Below, one piece after another: positions 53,207-62,428 of a DNA stretch of 64,000 bases. Every line of letters starts with the position of its first letter. Within the stretch, counting starts at the first letter, position 1. The translations under genes and the position numbers were made by a program. This DNA comes from Bacteroidota bacterium (GTDB taxonomy: Bacteria > Bacteroidota > Ignavibacteria > UBA10030 > UBA8401): positions 124,001 to 188,000 of the forward strand of contig JBBAAO010000002.1 in NCBI GenBank assembly GCA_041658205.1. The letters run 5' to 3'. The notes under the pieces were generated by a model that did no database searches, was not told the DNA's origin, and worked only from the letters and a program-made list of their open reading frames with translations.

Positions 53207-53650
53207 TCACACCGCCACTTTCACGATAGCTTTTTTTGTAACAGTCATTGGCGGCTGCGGTGCATGTGCATCTTCTGGAAAAAGAACAGCAAACATATCC
53301 GATGCGATCTGCACGGTAAAGAGCGGGGGATCATTATAGAAGGCAACATCTTTTTCGAGACTGTAATCAGCAGCGACATTCCGGCATGAATCGATATCGT
53401 GCCACTCTAGCGGAAAAGCACCTTCGATAGCAAGCTGGATATCGATATATTTTCTATGAGTTTCTAATTTTCTGCGTTCTTTTCCATTATGGTCGTGTGC
53501 AATAATCAGATACAGATCGTCTCCTTCAATGTCGTGTCGTCCTTCCGGTAGTGCGCGAAGATCGGTCTTTTGAATATAATCGAATGCGTGCTTAAAACTG
53601 GAGTGAACATTGAAATATTTTTCTGCGCGTGAAAGATGATCGAGTATCAT
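53207..53650 (-). CDS. YhcH/YjgK/YiaL-family protein
   Basis: 147 residues, start ATG 53650 with AAAGGAA ribosome site. The cupin-like family linked to sugar metabolism (sialic acid or beta-galactoside operons): GRHDIEGDDLYLIIAHD, LETHRKYIDIQLAIEG, LFPEDAHAPQ with metal-binding histidines. Exact substrate is unknown in the family. Confidence 0.9.
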   Translation of the reverse strand: MILDHLSRAEKYFNVHSSFKHAFDYIQKTDLRALPEGRHDIEGDDLYLIIAHDHNGKERRKLETHRKYIDIQLAIEGAFPLEWHDIDSCRNVAADYSLEKDVAFYNDPPLFTVQIASDMFAVLFPEDAHAPQPPMTVTKKAIVKVAV

Positions 53651-53741
53651 GGCGGAATTCCTTTCAATCATAAAAGGGAAAGTGTGATGCGGAATTGTTA
53701 CGAGTAAGGTAGAAGTTTATCGGAAAAACTACAAGGTAATG

Positions 53742-54131
53742 TTATGATGAAATTTTTGTTCGCCAAAAAAAATAGGCAATAAATGGGGGAATCCAGATAA
53801 TATCATTGAAAAAGTTTGTCCATAGTGCGGAAAACGGAATAATTCCGAGATATGTGTAATAGCCCCAGCCGACGATCCCGAATGATTTTCCGACGAGACC
53901 AAGTATGGCAAAATGATGATTGCGCCGGAGATCGCGTGAAACCAGGTAAAAACCGTAACCATAAATACCAACAAACATTCCCAAACCGCTCATGACATAG
54001 GAATAATTTATCTCCGGCAAATTGAAGAGTTGGAAGAAAGTTTGGGGAAATAACACGACTGCCGTTCCGACGGTGATATTATAGATTGCTGCAAGGCGAA
54101 AGAGGTTGCGGAAGAAAGATTCGTTCATCAT
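53742..54131 (-). CDS. Small membrane protein, four helices, unknown function
   Basis: 129 residues with four hydrophobic segments (FRLAAIYNITVGTAVVLF, SYVMSGLGMFVGIYGYGFYL, LGLVGKSFGIVGWGYYTYLG, and a C-terminal helix). It shares a four-base overlap with the F420-reductase-like gene upstream (stop at 54128-54130). No family recognised. Confidence 0.75.
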   Translation of the reverse strand: MMNESFFRNLFRLAAIYNITVGTAVVLFPQTFFQLFNLPEINYSYVMSGLGMFVGIYGYGFYLVSRDLRRNHHFAILGLVGKSFGIVGWGYYTYLGIIPFSALWTNFFNDIIWIPPFIAYFFWRTKISS

Positions 54132-54757
54132 TTATGCAAAAGCTTGAATGCGATGTTCGGTCCGATACCCTGCTGATAGGCGAGTGTGATCCATAATTTA
54201 GCAAGAGACTCCAGCATTTCTGCGCTGCGTAATCCTCCGACGTCAACGGCATCAAACCCGATGTCTTTGGCAAGCTGAGTTACTATTTTTTTTGCATCCT
54301 GATCATCACCGCAGATAAACGCATCGGCGTGCACTTTTCCAAATATCACGTCGGACAAGTTTACCGCTCCTAACGTGTTGAATGCTTTTACCACGCGAAA
54401 GCCGGTAAGTTTTTTGGCGATCTCTTCAGCGGCAGAACTACCCTGCGCGAGCGGCCATTCAGGATTCGGTTTAACCGGATTTGTGCAATCGATAAGGATT
54501 TTATCTTTTAAATCCACAATTTGAAATACTACTTCACCGACCGCTTCCCAAGGAGTTGCGAGGACAACAATGTCGGATTGTTCGGCTGCGGGTTTTATTA
54601 ATGTTGCAGTAGCTTTATGGTCTGTTTCTTCGAGGATCGTTTGAATTTTTGGGGTCAAAGGATTACGCACCCCGTACGTAATGGTATGGCCTTTTTCTGC
54701 CCAAATCTTTCCAAGTCCGCCGCCAATGTTGCCGGCACCAATAATACTGATATTCAT
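54128..54757 (-). CDS. NADPH-dependent F420-reductase-like oxidoreductase (NAD(P)-binding)
   Basis: 209 residues from the ATG at 54757, which has an AAGGAA site. The Rossmann fold begins ISIIGAGNIGGGLGKIWAEKG; blocks ILIDCTNPVKPN and VVKAFNTLGAVNLSD are typical of the F420:NADP reductase / coenzyme-F420-dependent-like family, most members of which do not use F420. Reduces an unidentified substrate. Head gene of the minus-strand operon. Confidence 0.88.
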   Translation of the reverse strand: MNISIIGAGNIGGGLGKIWAEKGHTITYGVRNPLTPKIQTILEETDHKATATLIKPAAEQSDIVVLATPWEAVGEVVFQIVDLKDKILIDCTNPVKPNPEWPLAQGSSAAEEIAKKLTGFRVVKAFNTLGAVNLSDVIFGKVHADAFICGDDQDAKKIVTQLAKDIGFDAVDVGGLRSAEMLESLAKLWITLAYQQGIGPNIAFKLLHK

Positions 54758-54932
54758 AGAATTCCTTGTTTTCAGTAGAGGAATGTAATTAATTTTTACA
54801 AAGAACGCATGTTCGATTTTAGTTAATCTTATAACCAAATAATGTGTAAATTTGTTCTCGAAAGAAAGAGACACCGTAAACATTTTTTTGGTGAGCACTC
54901 TTTCACATTATCACCATTGGTTATTTTCCCCT

Positions 54933-55868
54933 ATGAAGTATTTGATCACATTGTTGCTCACATCGGTTTCGCTGCTCTATACACAAGGTGTGGACTCATT
55001 ATTCTACGGTAATTCAAAACTGCTTCAGAAAAATCCGTACGGCTGGGGATATATGGCTGGCACAAACGGATATACCGATATTGGAAAATACCAACGCTTC
55101 GATGTGCAAGAACCGATCAATGTTGTTGGGGCAAAATTTTGGATGGGAATAGTCAAACCCGTCAACACACCGGATACGATCACAATTGTTTTTAAGAAAA
55201 CAGGATACGGGAAAGCATATTACGATTCGCTCTCCGGCGGTCCGGGTACGACGATTACATCGATCAAAACTACTATCGCAGCGTTTGACACTGGAGGAAA
55301 AGGAACAGCATTTATGATTCCATCTCCATTTAATATGACGGGAAGTCTGACTGTGCCGGAATCGGTCTTTGTCGGAATCGAATGGTCCAGTGCTGCTGAT
55401 GATACATTTGCTTTGTTTGCCGATTCTGCAAAGCAAGGCGGTAAACTGTTCAGGGCATGGGAGAAATTAACGGGAACAGGATATACCTATCAACGATTCA
55501 ATGAACCAAGTAATTATTCCTGGGGATTTGACGGTGATCTCTGGATCGCGTTGTTGTATAAAAAAGGATTGCTTTCTGTGCAAGACGAACTGCAGGGAAC
55601 ACCTAAAAACTTTTTGTTGGAACAAAATTTTCCTAATCCGTTTAACCCGAACACAAATATTAGTTTTTCAATATCAACCGGCGCATTCGTTTCTCTGAAA
55701 GTGTTTGATATACTGGGAAACGAAGTCGCATCCCTGGTCAACGAACATCTGGAAACCGGAAGATATTCAACATCATTTTCCGCCCGGACAATATCCAGCG
55801 GTATTTATTTTTATCAATTGCGTACCGGCAACGTTGTTGAAACAAGAAAAATGATTCTCATGAAATGA
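54933..55868 (+). CDS. Secreted protein with type IX C-terminal sorting domain
   Basis: 311 residues: signal peptide (MKYLITLLLTSVSLLYTQG), a beta-rich N-terminal domain of about 200 residues with no recognised catalysis, and a T9SS type A sorting domain (NFPNPFNPNTNISF, then SSGIYFYQLRTGNVVETRK). It is exported across the outer membrane and may be surface-anchored. Overlaps the carboxypeptidase gene by four bases, so the two are made together. Confidence 0.85.
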   Translation: MKYLITLLLTSVSLLYTQGVDSLFYGNSKLLQKNPYGWGYMAGTNGYTDIGKYQRFDVQEPINVVGAKFWMGIVKPVNTPDTITIVFKKTGYGKAYYDSLSGGPGTTITSIKTTIAAFDTGGKGTAFMIPSPFNMTGSLTVPESVFVGIEWSSAADDTFALFADSAKQGGKLFRAWEKLTGTGYTYQRFNEPSNYSWGFDGDLWIALLYKKGLLSVQDELQGTPKNFLLEQNFPNPFNPNTNISFSISTGAFVSLKVFDILGNEVASLVNEHLETGRYSTSFSARTISSGIYFYQLRTGNVVETRKMILMK

Positions 55869-57091
55869 AAAAACTTTTACAGCTCTTTTCCATAACAATC
55901 GTTCTCTCTTCCATTGGATCCTCACAGGAGATTCCATTCGTTGATCCCTGCGGTTTTCCCGATACCACAACCTTGGAGTATAAAATCGCCGCATCAGGCA
56001 ATTGGGGATATGGGTATGATACGCTGCTGTATGATCTTAGTGTATGGAAAAAAAACCCATTTGTTCTTGTCGATTCTCTTGGTGCAACAGTACAGAATCG
56101 AACAATGTTCTTAATGACTATTCAAGACACAGCCCAAGTTACCGTTCCGCGGAAAAGAGTATGGATTCATGCCAGAACGCATCCGGGAGAAGTTCAAGGA
56201 ACCTGGGTGACGAATGAATTGATCAAAATCCTGTTATCCAATACTTCGCTTGGGAAAATACTCCGCGATAGCTGTGTCTTTTCCATTGTTCCGATGTATA
56301 ATCCTGATGGTGTTGAGCTTGGGAAAGCGCGGGAAAATGCGAATAATATTGATATTGAAAGCAATTGGGATACGACAAAATTCTATCCAAGTCAGCCGGA
56401 AGTAACCGTATTACGAAATACATTTATGCAGTTGATGGCGAAACCGAATCCGATACGAATTGCATTGAATATGCATTCGGCGTACGAATGCCATAAATTT
56501 TTTTGGTTCCATTTGGCATCGGGAACGTCAACACTCTATGCTGGTATTGAAAAACAATTTATCGATACGGTTGTGTTCAATTTTCCGGAATGGATACAAC
56601 CATGGGATTCTCATGTCAGTTGGGGAGGAGCTGCGGCAAAACAATATCCCGAAAGCTGGTTCTGGTACAATCATCGAGAAAAAGTACTTGCTCTTACGTA
56701 TGAGGATATGAATTGTGCAACGGCACATTCATTTGATAAGACGGCAAAAGCAATAGCGCAAGGTATTGCCGATCAACTTGGCATTATGAAAACAGTGGTT
56801 TATGTTGCGAAACAGCAGAGTTTCCCATCTGGTTTTGGATTAGAGCAGAATTATCCGAATCCGTTTAATCCTTCGACAGTGATCAATTATCAATTACCAG
56901 TGGTCGATCACGTAGTATTAAGAATATACGATGTGCTTGGAAGAGAAGTGGCAACACTGGTCAACGAAGAACAATTATCCGGAAAACATTCCGTCACATT
57001 TAACGCATCATCACTAAGCAGCGGACTATATTTTTATCAATTACGGACAGGCAATTTTACAGAAACAAAAAAAATGCAACTCATCCGATAG
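55865..57091 (+). CDS. M14 zinc carboxypeptidase with type IX sorting domain
   Basis: 408 residues with signal peptide. Zinc ligands H106 and E109 in HARTHPGEVQG, substrate-binding MYNPDGVELGK and NMHSAYECH with the third histidine region, and catalytic glutamate in LTYEDMNC; the last about 80 residues form a T9SS sorting domain (NYPNPFNPSTVINY, SGLYFYQLRTGNF). Digests peptides or peptidoglycan fragments outside the cell. M14 with H-x2-E is the classic arrangement. Confidence 0.92.
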   Translation: MKKLLQLFSITIVLSSIGSSQEIPFVDPCGFPDTTTLEYKIAASGNWGYGYDTLLYDLSVWKKNPFVLVDSLGATVQNRTMFLMTIQDTAQVTVPRKRVWIHARTHPGEVQGTWVTNELIKILLSNTSLGKILRDSCVFSIVPMYNPDGVELGKARENANNIDIESNWDTTKFYPSQPEVTVLRNTFMQLMAKPNPIRIALNMHSAYECHKFFWFHLASGTSTLYAGIEKQFIDTVVFNFPEWIQPWDSHVSWGGAAAKQYPESWFWYNHREKVLALTYEDMNCATAHSFDKTAKAIAQGIADQLGIMKTVVYVAKQQSFPSGFGLEQNYPNPFNPSTVINYQLPVVDHVVLRIYDVLGREVATLVNEEQLSGKHSVTFNASSLSSGLYFYQLRTGNFTETKKMQLIR

Positions 57092-57098
57092 GAACAGT

Positions 57099-57536
57099 AT
57101 GGACGACCAACGTATATCCTGGCACGAATATTTTATGAACATTGCAGATCAGGTAGCAACACGAAGTACATGCAGCAGAAAGCATGTCGGTGCGGTGATC
57201 GTTCGAGATAGGACAATTCTTTCTACCGGATATAATGGAAGTCTTCGGGGCGCGCCGCATTGCGACGAGATAGGACATGATATTGATAACGATCATTGTG
57301 TTCGCACTGTCCATGCAGAAGCAAATGCGGTTGCACAATCTGCAAAACATGGAATTCGAATCGATCAAGCCGAAATTTATGTTACCGCTTCTCCCTGTTT
57401 AACATGTTTTAAACTGATTGCCAACGCTGGTATTACCAAGATTTATTATAAAGAATTCTATCGCGATGAACGCATTACTGAATATGCAAAACTCTCCGGC
57501 GTGAAATTGGTCTATATGGGTAAGGAACAAAAATAG
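57099..57536 (+). CDS. Deoxycytidylate deaminase-family protein
   Basis: 145 residues of the zinc cytidine/dCMP deaminase fold: H72-A-E74 and the P-C100-x2-C103 zinc site (TVHAEANAV, ASPCLTCF). Similar to ComEB/dCMP deaminases that supply dUMP for thymidylate synthesis. Starts eight bases after the carboxypeptidase stop. Confidence 0.93.
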   Translation: MDDQRISWHEYFMNIADQVATRSTCSRKHVGAVIVRDRTILSTGYNGSLRGAPHCDEIGHDIDNDHCVRTVHAEANAVAQSAKHGIRIDQAEIYVTASPCLTCFKLIANAGITKIYYKEFYRDERITEYAKLSGVKLVYMGKEQK

Positions 57537-57572
57537 CGGTTGCAACGAGTCGTAATAAAAATCGGGAACAAT

Positions 57573-58289
57573 CTACAGCAATAGTTTTTGTTTCATGTCT
57601 TCTATCCGGTGTTTATCACTGGCAAGTGTTTGCGGTAACAGAAGAGCAGATCGAAATACCTCTTTCCCTTTTTCTTCCTTTCCCCAATCAAAATATAGCA
57701 GACCAAGTTCGTATCGATGTCGGAGAATATTCGGAGCAAGTTCGATCGCTTTCAATAACATCTGTTCCGCATCTGCATATCCGCCTTTTGGCAAACCTCC
57801 GAGCAGAAGTGTGGCCAACTGTTGTTCAACCCACCCGATATTTCCCAAAGCGCGGTAAAAAGTACCATAGACAGAATATGCGACATCATTGCGGGGATTA
57901 ACGGTGATGGAAATGGTAAGTGCTTTCTGAATACTGTGGCATAATTCCACTTTTTTTTTGCTTCCTTCGGTGAGGGCAATATATCCCATTGACACAGCGT
58001 ACCAACATTGAGTGTCCGAATGTAATGAGTCCAATCGAACAGCTTCTGTTGACGCATCTAATGCTTTCCGATAGTATTTCCCCTGCTCGTCGATTGGTGT
58101 GACGTCCCCAGCACAAATGGCGGCGCGTGCTAATCTCCAGTATGCTTCAACATCATTCGGATATGCTTTTGCGTGAGCAGAGTACACTACCATTGCACTG
58201 ATATAATCCTGCGCACGGAAAAGTTCATCTCCTTTATTAAGCATCGAAAAATCGGAGAGGAAAGTCAAAAAAATTATACAGAATATCAT
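57573..58289 (-). CDS. Exported TPR protein
   Basis: 238 residues with an N-terminal hydrophobic segment (MIFCIIFLTFLSDFSM), then tetratricopeptide repeats (LFRAQDYISAMVVYSAHAKAYPND, AYWRLARAAICAG, WYAVSMGYIALTEG, GYADAEQMLLKAIELAPN, RYELGLLYFDWGKEEKG). Scaffold function; substrate unknown. Confidence 0.8.
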   Translation of the reverse strand: MIFCIIFLTFLSDFSMLNKGDELFRAQDYISAMVVYSAHAKAYPNDVEAYWRLARAAICAGDVTPIDEQGKYYRKALDASTEAVRLDSLHSDTQCWYAVSMGYIALTEGSKKKVELCHSIQKALTISITVNPRNDVAYSVYGTFYRALGNIGWVEQQLATLLLGGLPKGGYADAEQMLLKAIELAPNILRHRYELGLLYFDWGKEEKGKEVFRSALLLPQTLASDKHRIEDMKQKLLL

Positions 58290-58312
58290 AATAGTATGCG
58301 GGTACGAATTTT

Positions 58313-58492
58313 ATGAAGAAAGCCAGAAGAATGTCATTTGGTTCAGAACATTGCGACCATGAGCCTATATATTGTGGTGGTAAGATAGACATCGTTCATA
58401 ATGAAGAAGTTATGCAAACGTTAACAGATGATGATGCAGAAGAATATACTTTGATCTATGATGCTGGTTGTGTCTCGAGGGCGACAATGTGA
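58313..58492 (+). CDS. Possible small protein of 59 residues
   Basis: Starts ATG 58313 and ends TGA 58492: MKKARRMSFGSEHCDHEPIY and onward, acidic at its end (TDDDAEEYTLIYD). The reading frame is clean in an otherwise gene-free 398-base gap, but there is no clear ribosome site and no family is recognised. It could be a decayed fragment. The remaining gap, 58493-58687, holds no gene. Confidence 0.25.
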   Translation: MKKARRMSFGSEHCDHEPIYCGGKIDIVHNEEVMQTLTDDDAEEYTLIYDAGCVSRATM

Positions 58493-58687
58493 ACAAGACA
58501 CACTGCAAATGTATTTCACAATCAGGTCATTCCATCGGTTTCCTTTTTGTTGTGGAATCATTCTTCCAAGGATGAAAAGGAGTTAAGAAATTCTTTAGAT
58601 CGTGTTAATCAAATTTAATACCTCATTTACATCCAAGTAATAGTCTAATAGTATTTTTACTATCATTTCATTCATACGGAGTTTGCG

Positions 58688-60562
58688 ATGGTTTTTATTG
58701 TTTACAATCCTGAAGAAAAAACGATTGCCTTACAATTTGCACTACGGTTTGAGGAAGCCGGAATTGCAACACATTTATTTCGTCACGAAGACAAGGAGGA
58801 AAATGTCAAAGCACTGGCGATGTCAAAAGCAGTCATTCTGATACTTTCTCCTTTTTCCTTGACCACGTTCAATATGTATAAGCCGGAGATTGAAAATGCT
58901 CAGCGCTCAAAAAAAACTATTTTTCCTTTATTGTACGGGATGAGTAGAGCAGAATTCGACACAAAACAGACTCAATGGAAAGAGGTTGTCGGATCTTCTG
59001 CAACGATGCACGTTAAAGAAGAAACAATCGGAGAAAGTATCCCAAAGATTGTTTCTGGATTGAGGGGTATTGGAATAAAACCAAACCCATTACCCGATAT
59101 TCATACGATCACATTTATTCGGTCCCAACTTCGAAACGATTATTTACTGCAAAAACAGATTCCGCCTATTTCCAGCAAAGAGAGAGAAAAAAAGAGAAGC
59201 AGGATCGTACCATTGCTTGTCGGCATTACAGTAGTATTTCTTGCTCTTGCCGGAGGATATTTTTATTTCCAATCAGATCCTCTGATCGAAGAAAGAACTA
59301 TTTTACGAATTCACGGATCGAATACGATTGGAGCAAAGTTGCTTCCTTCAATCGTGGAAGGATTCATTCACAACATTGGCGGGACGGCAATTCAATGGCG
59401 AACGGGAAAGGTCCCACAAGAGAAATATGCTGTCTTTTCTCACCCGGATTCTATGGCGAAACTTGTTATCGAAGTCTTTGCTCACGGTTCAGCGTTTGCA
59501 TTCAAGGACCTAAGGAATAATACATGCGATATTGGAATGTCATCCCGAGAAATTAAATACGACGAAGCAATTTTACTTCAGACCAAAGGATTAGGAAATA
59601 TGTACAGTTCTTCAAATGAACATGTGCTTGCACTTGATGGACTTGCGATTATTGTTCATCCCAGTAATCCAGTAAAAACACTTACAGTGGAACAGGTTGG
59701 CAAGATCTTTTCTGGTGAAATTGTCAATTGGAAATCACTTACCGGAGAGAATGCCACGATTACGCTTTATGCCCGCGATACTAATAGTGGAACACATGAA
59801 ACGTTTCACCAACTTGTGATGAAACGTATCCGGGAGGATCAGATTTCCGGCGATGCAAAATTTTATGAAGACAGCGGCGAGTTATCTCGAGCGGTTGAAA
59901 TGGATCCACATGCAATCGGGTTTTTAGGATTCACCTATGCGAATGAAAATAAAGTAATTGCAATCAGTGAAAGCAATTCCGATCCTCTGTTTGCAAATTT
60001 TTTGACGATCGGCCGAGAAGATTATCCACTTGCTCGACGGTTGTATTTATACACTTCAGCTACTCCTGCAAATCAATTAGTACGTGAATTTGTACGCTAT
60101 GCACTCAGTGAAAAAGGACAGCACATTGTTCACGCCAATAAATTTGTCGATTTAAACGTTCGGGTGGAAAATAATCCTTCCATCTCAACGAATGCATCAA
60201 AAGCATATACAGAGTTTGTACAAAATGCAAAACGGATTTCTGTCAATCTTCGGTTCCAAAGAGGGAAAGATTTCCTGGATACAAAAGCACAATCAGACCT
60301 GGAACGTGTCGTGGAGTTTTTAAAAGAAAACAATTATCCACAATTAAAATTGATCGGATTTACCGATACTGATGAAAAAAACAGTTCACGTGAACGGTTA
60401 TCCCTTGAACAGGCAGAAGAAATTGCGGGAGAGTTTAAAGCCCGAGGAATCAATATTCCGCCATCGAATATTGCCGGATTTGGTGCAGAAGACGCAATCA
60501 CTACAAGCAAAACCTCAGTTGGCAAATTTAAAAATCGAAGAGTGGAAGTGTGGCTTCAATAA
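58688..60562 (+). CDS. TIR domain - transmembrane - PstS-like binding domain - OmpA fusion protein
   Basis: 624 residues. Residues 1-90 match a TIR-like fold (MVFIVYNPEEK, AVILILSPFSLTTFNMYKPE, KTIFPLLYG), with E67 in the position where TIR NADases carry the catalytic glutamate. A basic segment leads to one transmembrane helix (173-195), so the N-terminus is cytosolic. Residues 204-485 are a phosphate-binding-protein-like fold (IHGSNTIGAKLLP, RDTNSGTHETF, RYALSEKGQHIV). Residues 515-624 are an OmpA/MotB-type peptidoglycan-binding domain (DTDEKNSSRERLSLEQAEEIA, NRRVEVWL). PstS-OmpA proteins exist, but the TIR addition is unusual. It may couple extracytoplasmic ligand sensing to a TIR output. 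An upstream CGGAG site supports the start. Confidence 0.82.
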   Translation: MVFIVYNPEEKTIALQFALRFEEAGIATHLFRHEDKEENVKALAMSKAVILILSPFSLTTFNMYKPEIENAQRSKKTIFPLLYGMSRAEFDTKQTQWKEVVGSSATMHVKEETIGESIPKIVSGLRGIGIKPNPLPDIHTITFIRSQLRNDYLLQKQIPPISSKEREKKRSRIVPLLVGITVVFLALAGGYFYFQSDPLIEERTILRIHGSNTIGAKLLPSIVEGFIHNIGGTAIQWRTGKVPQEKYAVFSHPDSMAKLVIEVFAHGSAFAFKDLRNNTCDIGMSSREIKYDEAILLQTKGLGNMYSSSNEHVLALDGLAIIVHPSNPVKTLTVEQVGKIFSGEIVNWKSLTGENATITLYARDTNSGTHETFHQLVMKRIREDQISGDAKFYEDSGELSRAVEMDPHAIGFLGFTYANENKVIAISESNSDPLFANFLTIGREDYPLARRLYLYTSATPANQLVREFVRYALSEKGQHIVHANKFVDLNVRVENNPSISTNASKAYTEFVQNAKRISVNLRFQRGKDFLDTKAQSDLERVVEFLKENNYPQLKLIGFTDTDEKNSSRERLSLEQAEEIAGEFKARGINIPPSNIAGFGAEDAITTSKTSVGKFKNRRVEVWLQ

Positions 60563-60616
60563 GCTGAAGAATGGAATTCGATAGGAAATCAGGAGGGGAC
60601 AATATCATCACCTGCG

Positions 60617-61483
60617 CTATTTTTTCTGTTGAGCAATTTCAATTCTTGCTTCTAATTTTGACAACTGTTCATTAAAAGGATCAAGAAGATACCCGAGACG
60701 AACCTCCATGATTGCTTTATCGTATTCATTCGATCCATAATATCGATGCGCAGCCAACAGATGCTCTTCTACAGGTGACAAGTTATTTTTTGCCGATATT
60801 TCCAAGGCACCCTCAATCGACAGAATTCTTTCATTCAATGGATCAATTTCGTACGCCTGCTGCAAAGAGACGAGCACCCCGTCATAATCCTTCTCTTTCA
60901 ATTGTTGATATGCATGAAGAACAATTGATCGAATGGTATGATCCGTATCGATATCTTCCACACATAAACGTTGCTCAATCTTATGAATCGAATCATTCAA
61001 TGGATCTATCTCATATGCACGGGAAATAGCCTTTTTTGCTTGAGCGATCTCGTTTTGTTCGCGATAGTACTCTGCACGGGATAATAGTTCTTGTATTTCT
61101 TTTGACTCGTGTTCCAGATGAAGATGTGCCACATACTCTTGGATCGAAAACGCATGAGAAGATGGTGTTGACATTTCGTTCATAGCAGTGACGTTACGAA
61201 TGTGAGCTGAACTGTTTTTGTTCAGATCGTGAAGCTTCTTTTCCATGAGGGGGATATTAGGATGCGAGGGACTTACGTTATACGCACGTTGAATATGTAT
61301 GAAGGCGCTTTCAAAATTTCCATTGAGGGCAAAATTTTCTGCGAACCGCAACATTGAGACAACCTTATCGTCATCATTTTGAGCTACTGCCGCATGGGCG
61401 AAATTTTTAGTGTATGCCAGAATATTGGCGACTTTATCTTCAATGGGAGACGAGGTGCTTCTTTGTTCGGCTGTTCTATTCAT
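60617..61483 (-). CDS. Helical (TPR-like) repeat protein
   Basis: 288 residues, soluble, with tandem helical repeats ending in DP-(F/L)-N-E/D (AISRAYEIDPLNDS, SLQQAYEIDPLNERI, VRLGYLLDPFNEQL). No signal peptide. A GGAGG site precedes the ATG at 61483. Convergent with the TIR fusion gene (54 bases between stops). A scaffold or interaction protein of unknown role. Confidence 0.8.
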   Translation of the reverse strand: MNRTAEQRSTSSPIEDKVANILAYTKNFAHAAVAQNDDDKVVSMLRFAENFALNGNFESAFIHIQRAYNVSPSHPNIPLMEKKLHDLNKNSSAHIRNVTAMNEMSTPSSHAFSIQEYVAHLHLEHESKEIQELLSRAEYYREQNEIAQAKKAISRAYEIDPLNDSIHKIEQRLCVEDIDTDHTIRSIVLHAYQQLKEKDYDGVLVSLQQAYEIDPLNERILSIEGALEISAKNNLSPVEEHLLAAHRYYGSNEYDKAIMEVRLGYLLDPFNEQLSKLEARIEIAQQKK

Positions 61484-61655
61484 AGAGTTATTCCTCCTTG
61501 TTCACAAGGACATCTGTAGTAGTACCTGGTGAGTTATATCGTAAAATGAACATCGGATGAAATGCTGTCTTGATGTACATTGTTAACATCAATAAACAAT
61601 TTATTTCGGTAGGAAAAATTATCGTACGATCATCGTACTGTTATGAATATCAGGA

Positions 61656-62423
61656 TTATTTCTTTCGGAAGGAACGAAAGGCAAACCAGTGTTGGGAAAA
61701 ATATCCCTCCGGGAAGTTGGAGTTAGACAATCCATATTCTGCCGGTTTTTCGGGGCGAGGAAGGTAGGCTGTACCGAACAGCCAATCCCACAGAGCAAAC
61801 TTTGTCCCGAAATTTACACTATTTCCTTTTCCTTTAGAGTGATGCCATCGGTGCATCTCCGGTCCATTAATAATATACTGCAGCCAACCCGAATGCACAT
61901 CGATATTCGAATGAATATACATTCCCCAAACGGCATCAACGATTCCTTTGATCAATACCACTTCCGGAGCAGCACCGAGAAGAATAATCGGTAAAAATTC
62001 TATTGTTTGGTTGATCAGAATTTCCAAAGAATGCGAGCGGGCCCCCGCTAACCAATCAACATCACCTACAGAATGATGGGCCTCATGAATACGATAGAGA
62101 TATTTATTGCGATGCTGCCACTGATGGAACAGATAGATATACAAATCGTGCGTTATCAGAAATAACAAAAACTGGACTCCAAGATGCCAATGCGAAATAC
62201 TCTGAAAGTGTGAAAGCCCTGTTTGACCGTCCAGCCAATAAATAAAACCGAATATGGCCCAGCTTAGAAGGTAACTTTGAAAAATAGTATACATTCCCAG
62301 ATCGCTCCAAAAGCCCTTTCGAAATAATGGTTGTCCCTCTGTGTACGGAATGATTCGTTCTAATAAAATGAGAACGAGTGCTGAACATGCGATTATGACG
62401 GGCGATAGAATCTCTAAACGCAT
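61656..62423 (-). CDS. Fatty-acid hydroxylase/sterol desaturase family membrane protein
   Basis: 255 residues with hydrophobic helices and the di-iron histidine clusters HDLYIYLFHQWQH, RIHEAHH and HRWHHSKGKG (HxxxH, HxxHH and HxxHH types). Members hydroxylate or desaturate lipids. Starts five bases after the NeuB-like stop, so it may modify a lipid-linked glycan or be only transcriptionally linked. Confidence 0.9.
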   Translation of the reverse strand: MRLEILSPVIIACSALVLILLERIIPYTEGQPLFRKGFWSDLGMYTIFQSYLLSWAIFGFIYWLDGQTGLSHFQSISHWHLGVQFLLFLITHDLYIYLFHQWQHRNKYLYRIHEAHHSVGDVDWLAGARSHSLEILINQTIEFLPIILLGAAPEVVLIKGIVDAVWGMYIHSNIDVHSGWLQYIINGPEMHRWHHSKGKGNSVNFGTKFALWDWLFGTAYLPRPEKPAEYGLSNSNFPEGYFSQHWFAFRSFRKK

Positions 62424-62428
62424 AGGAA

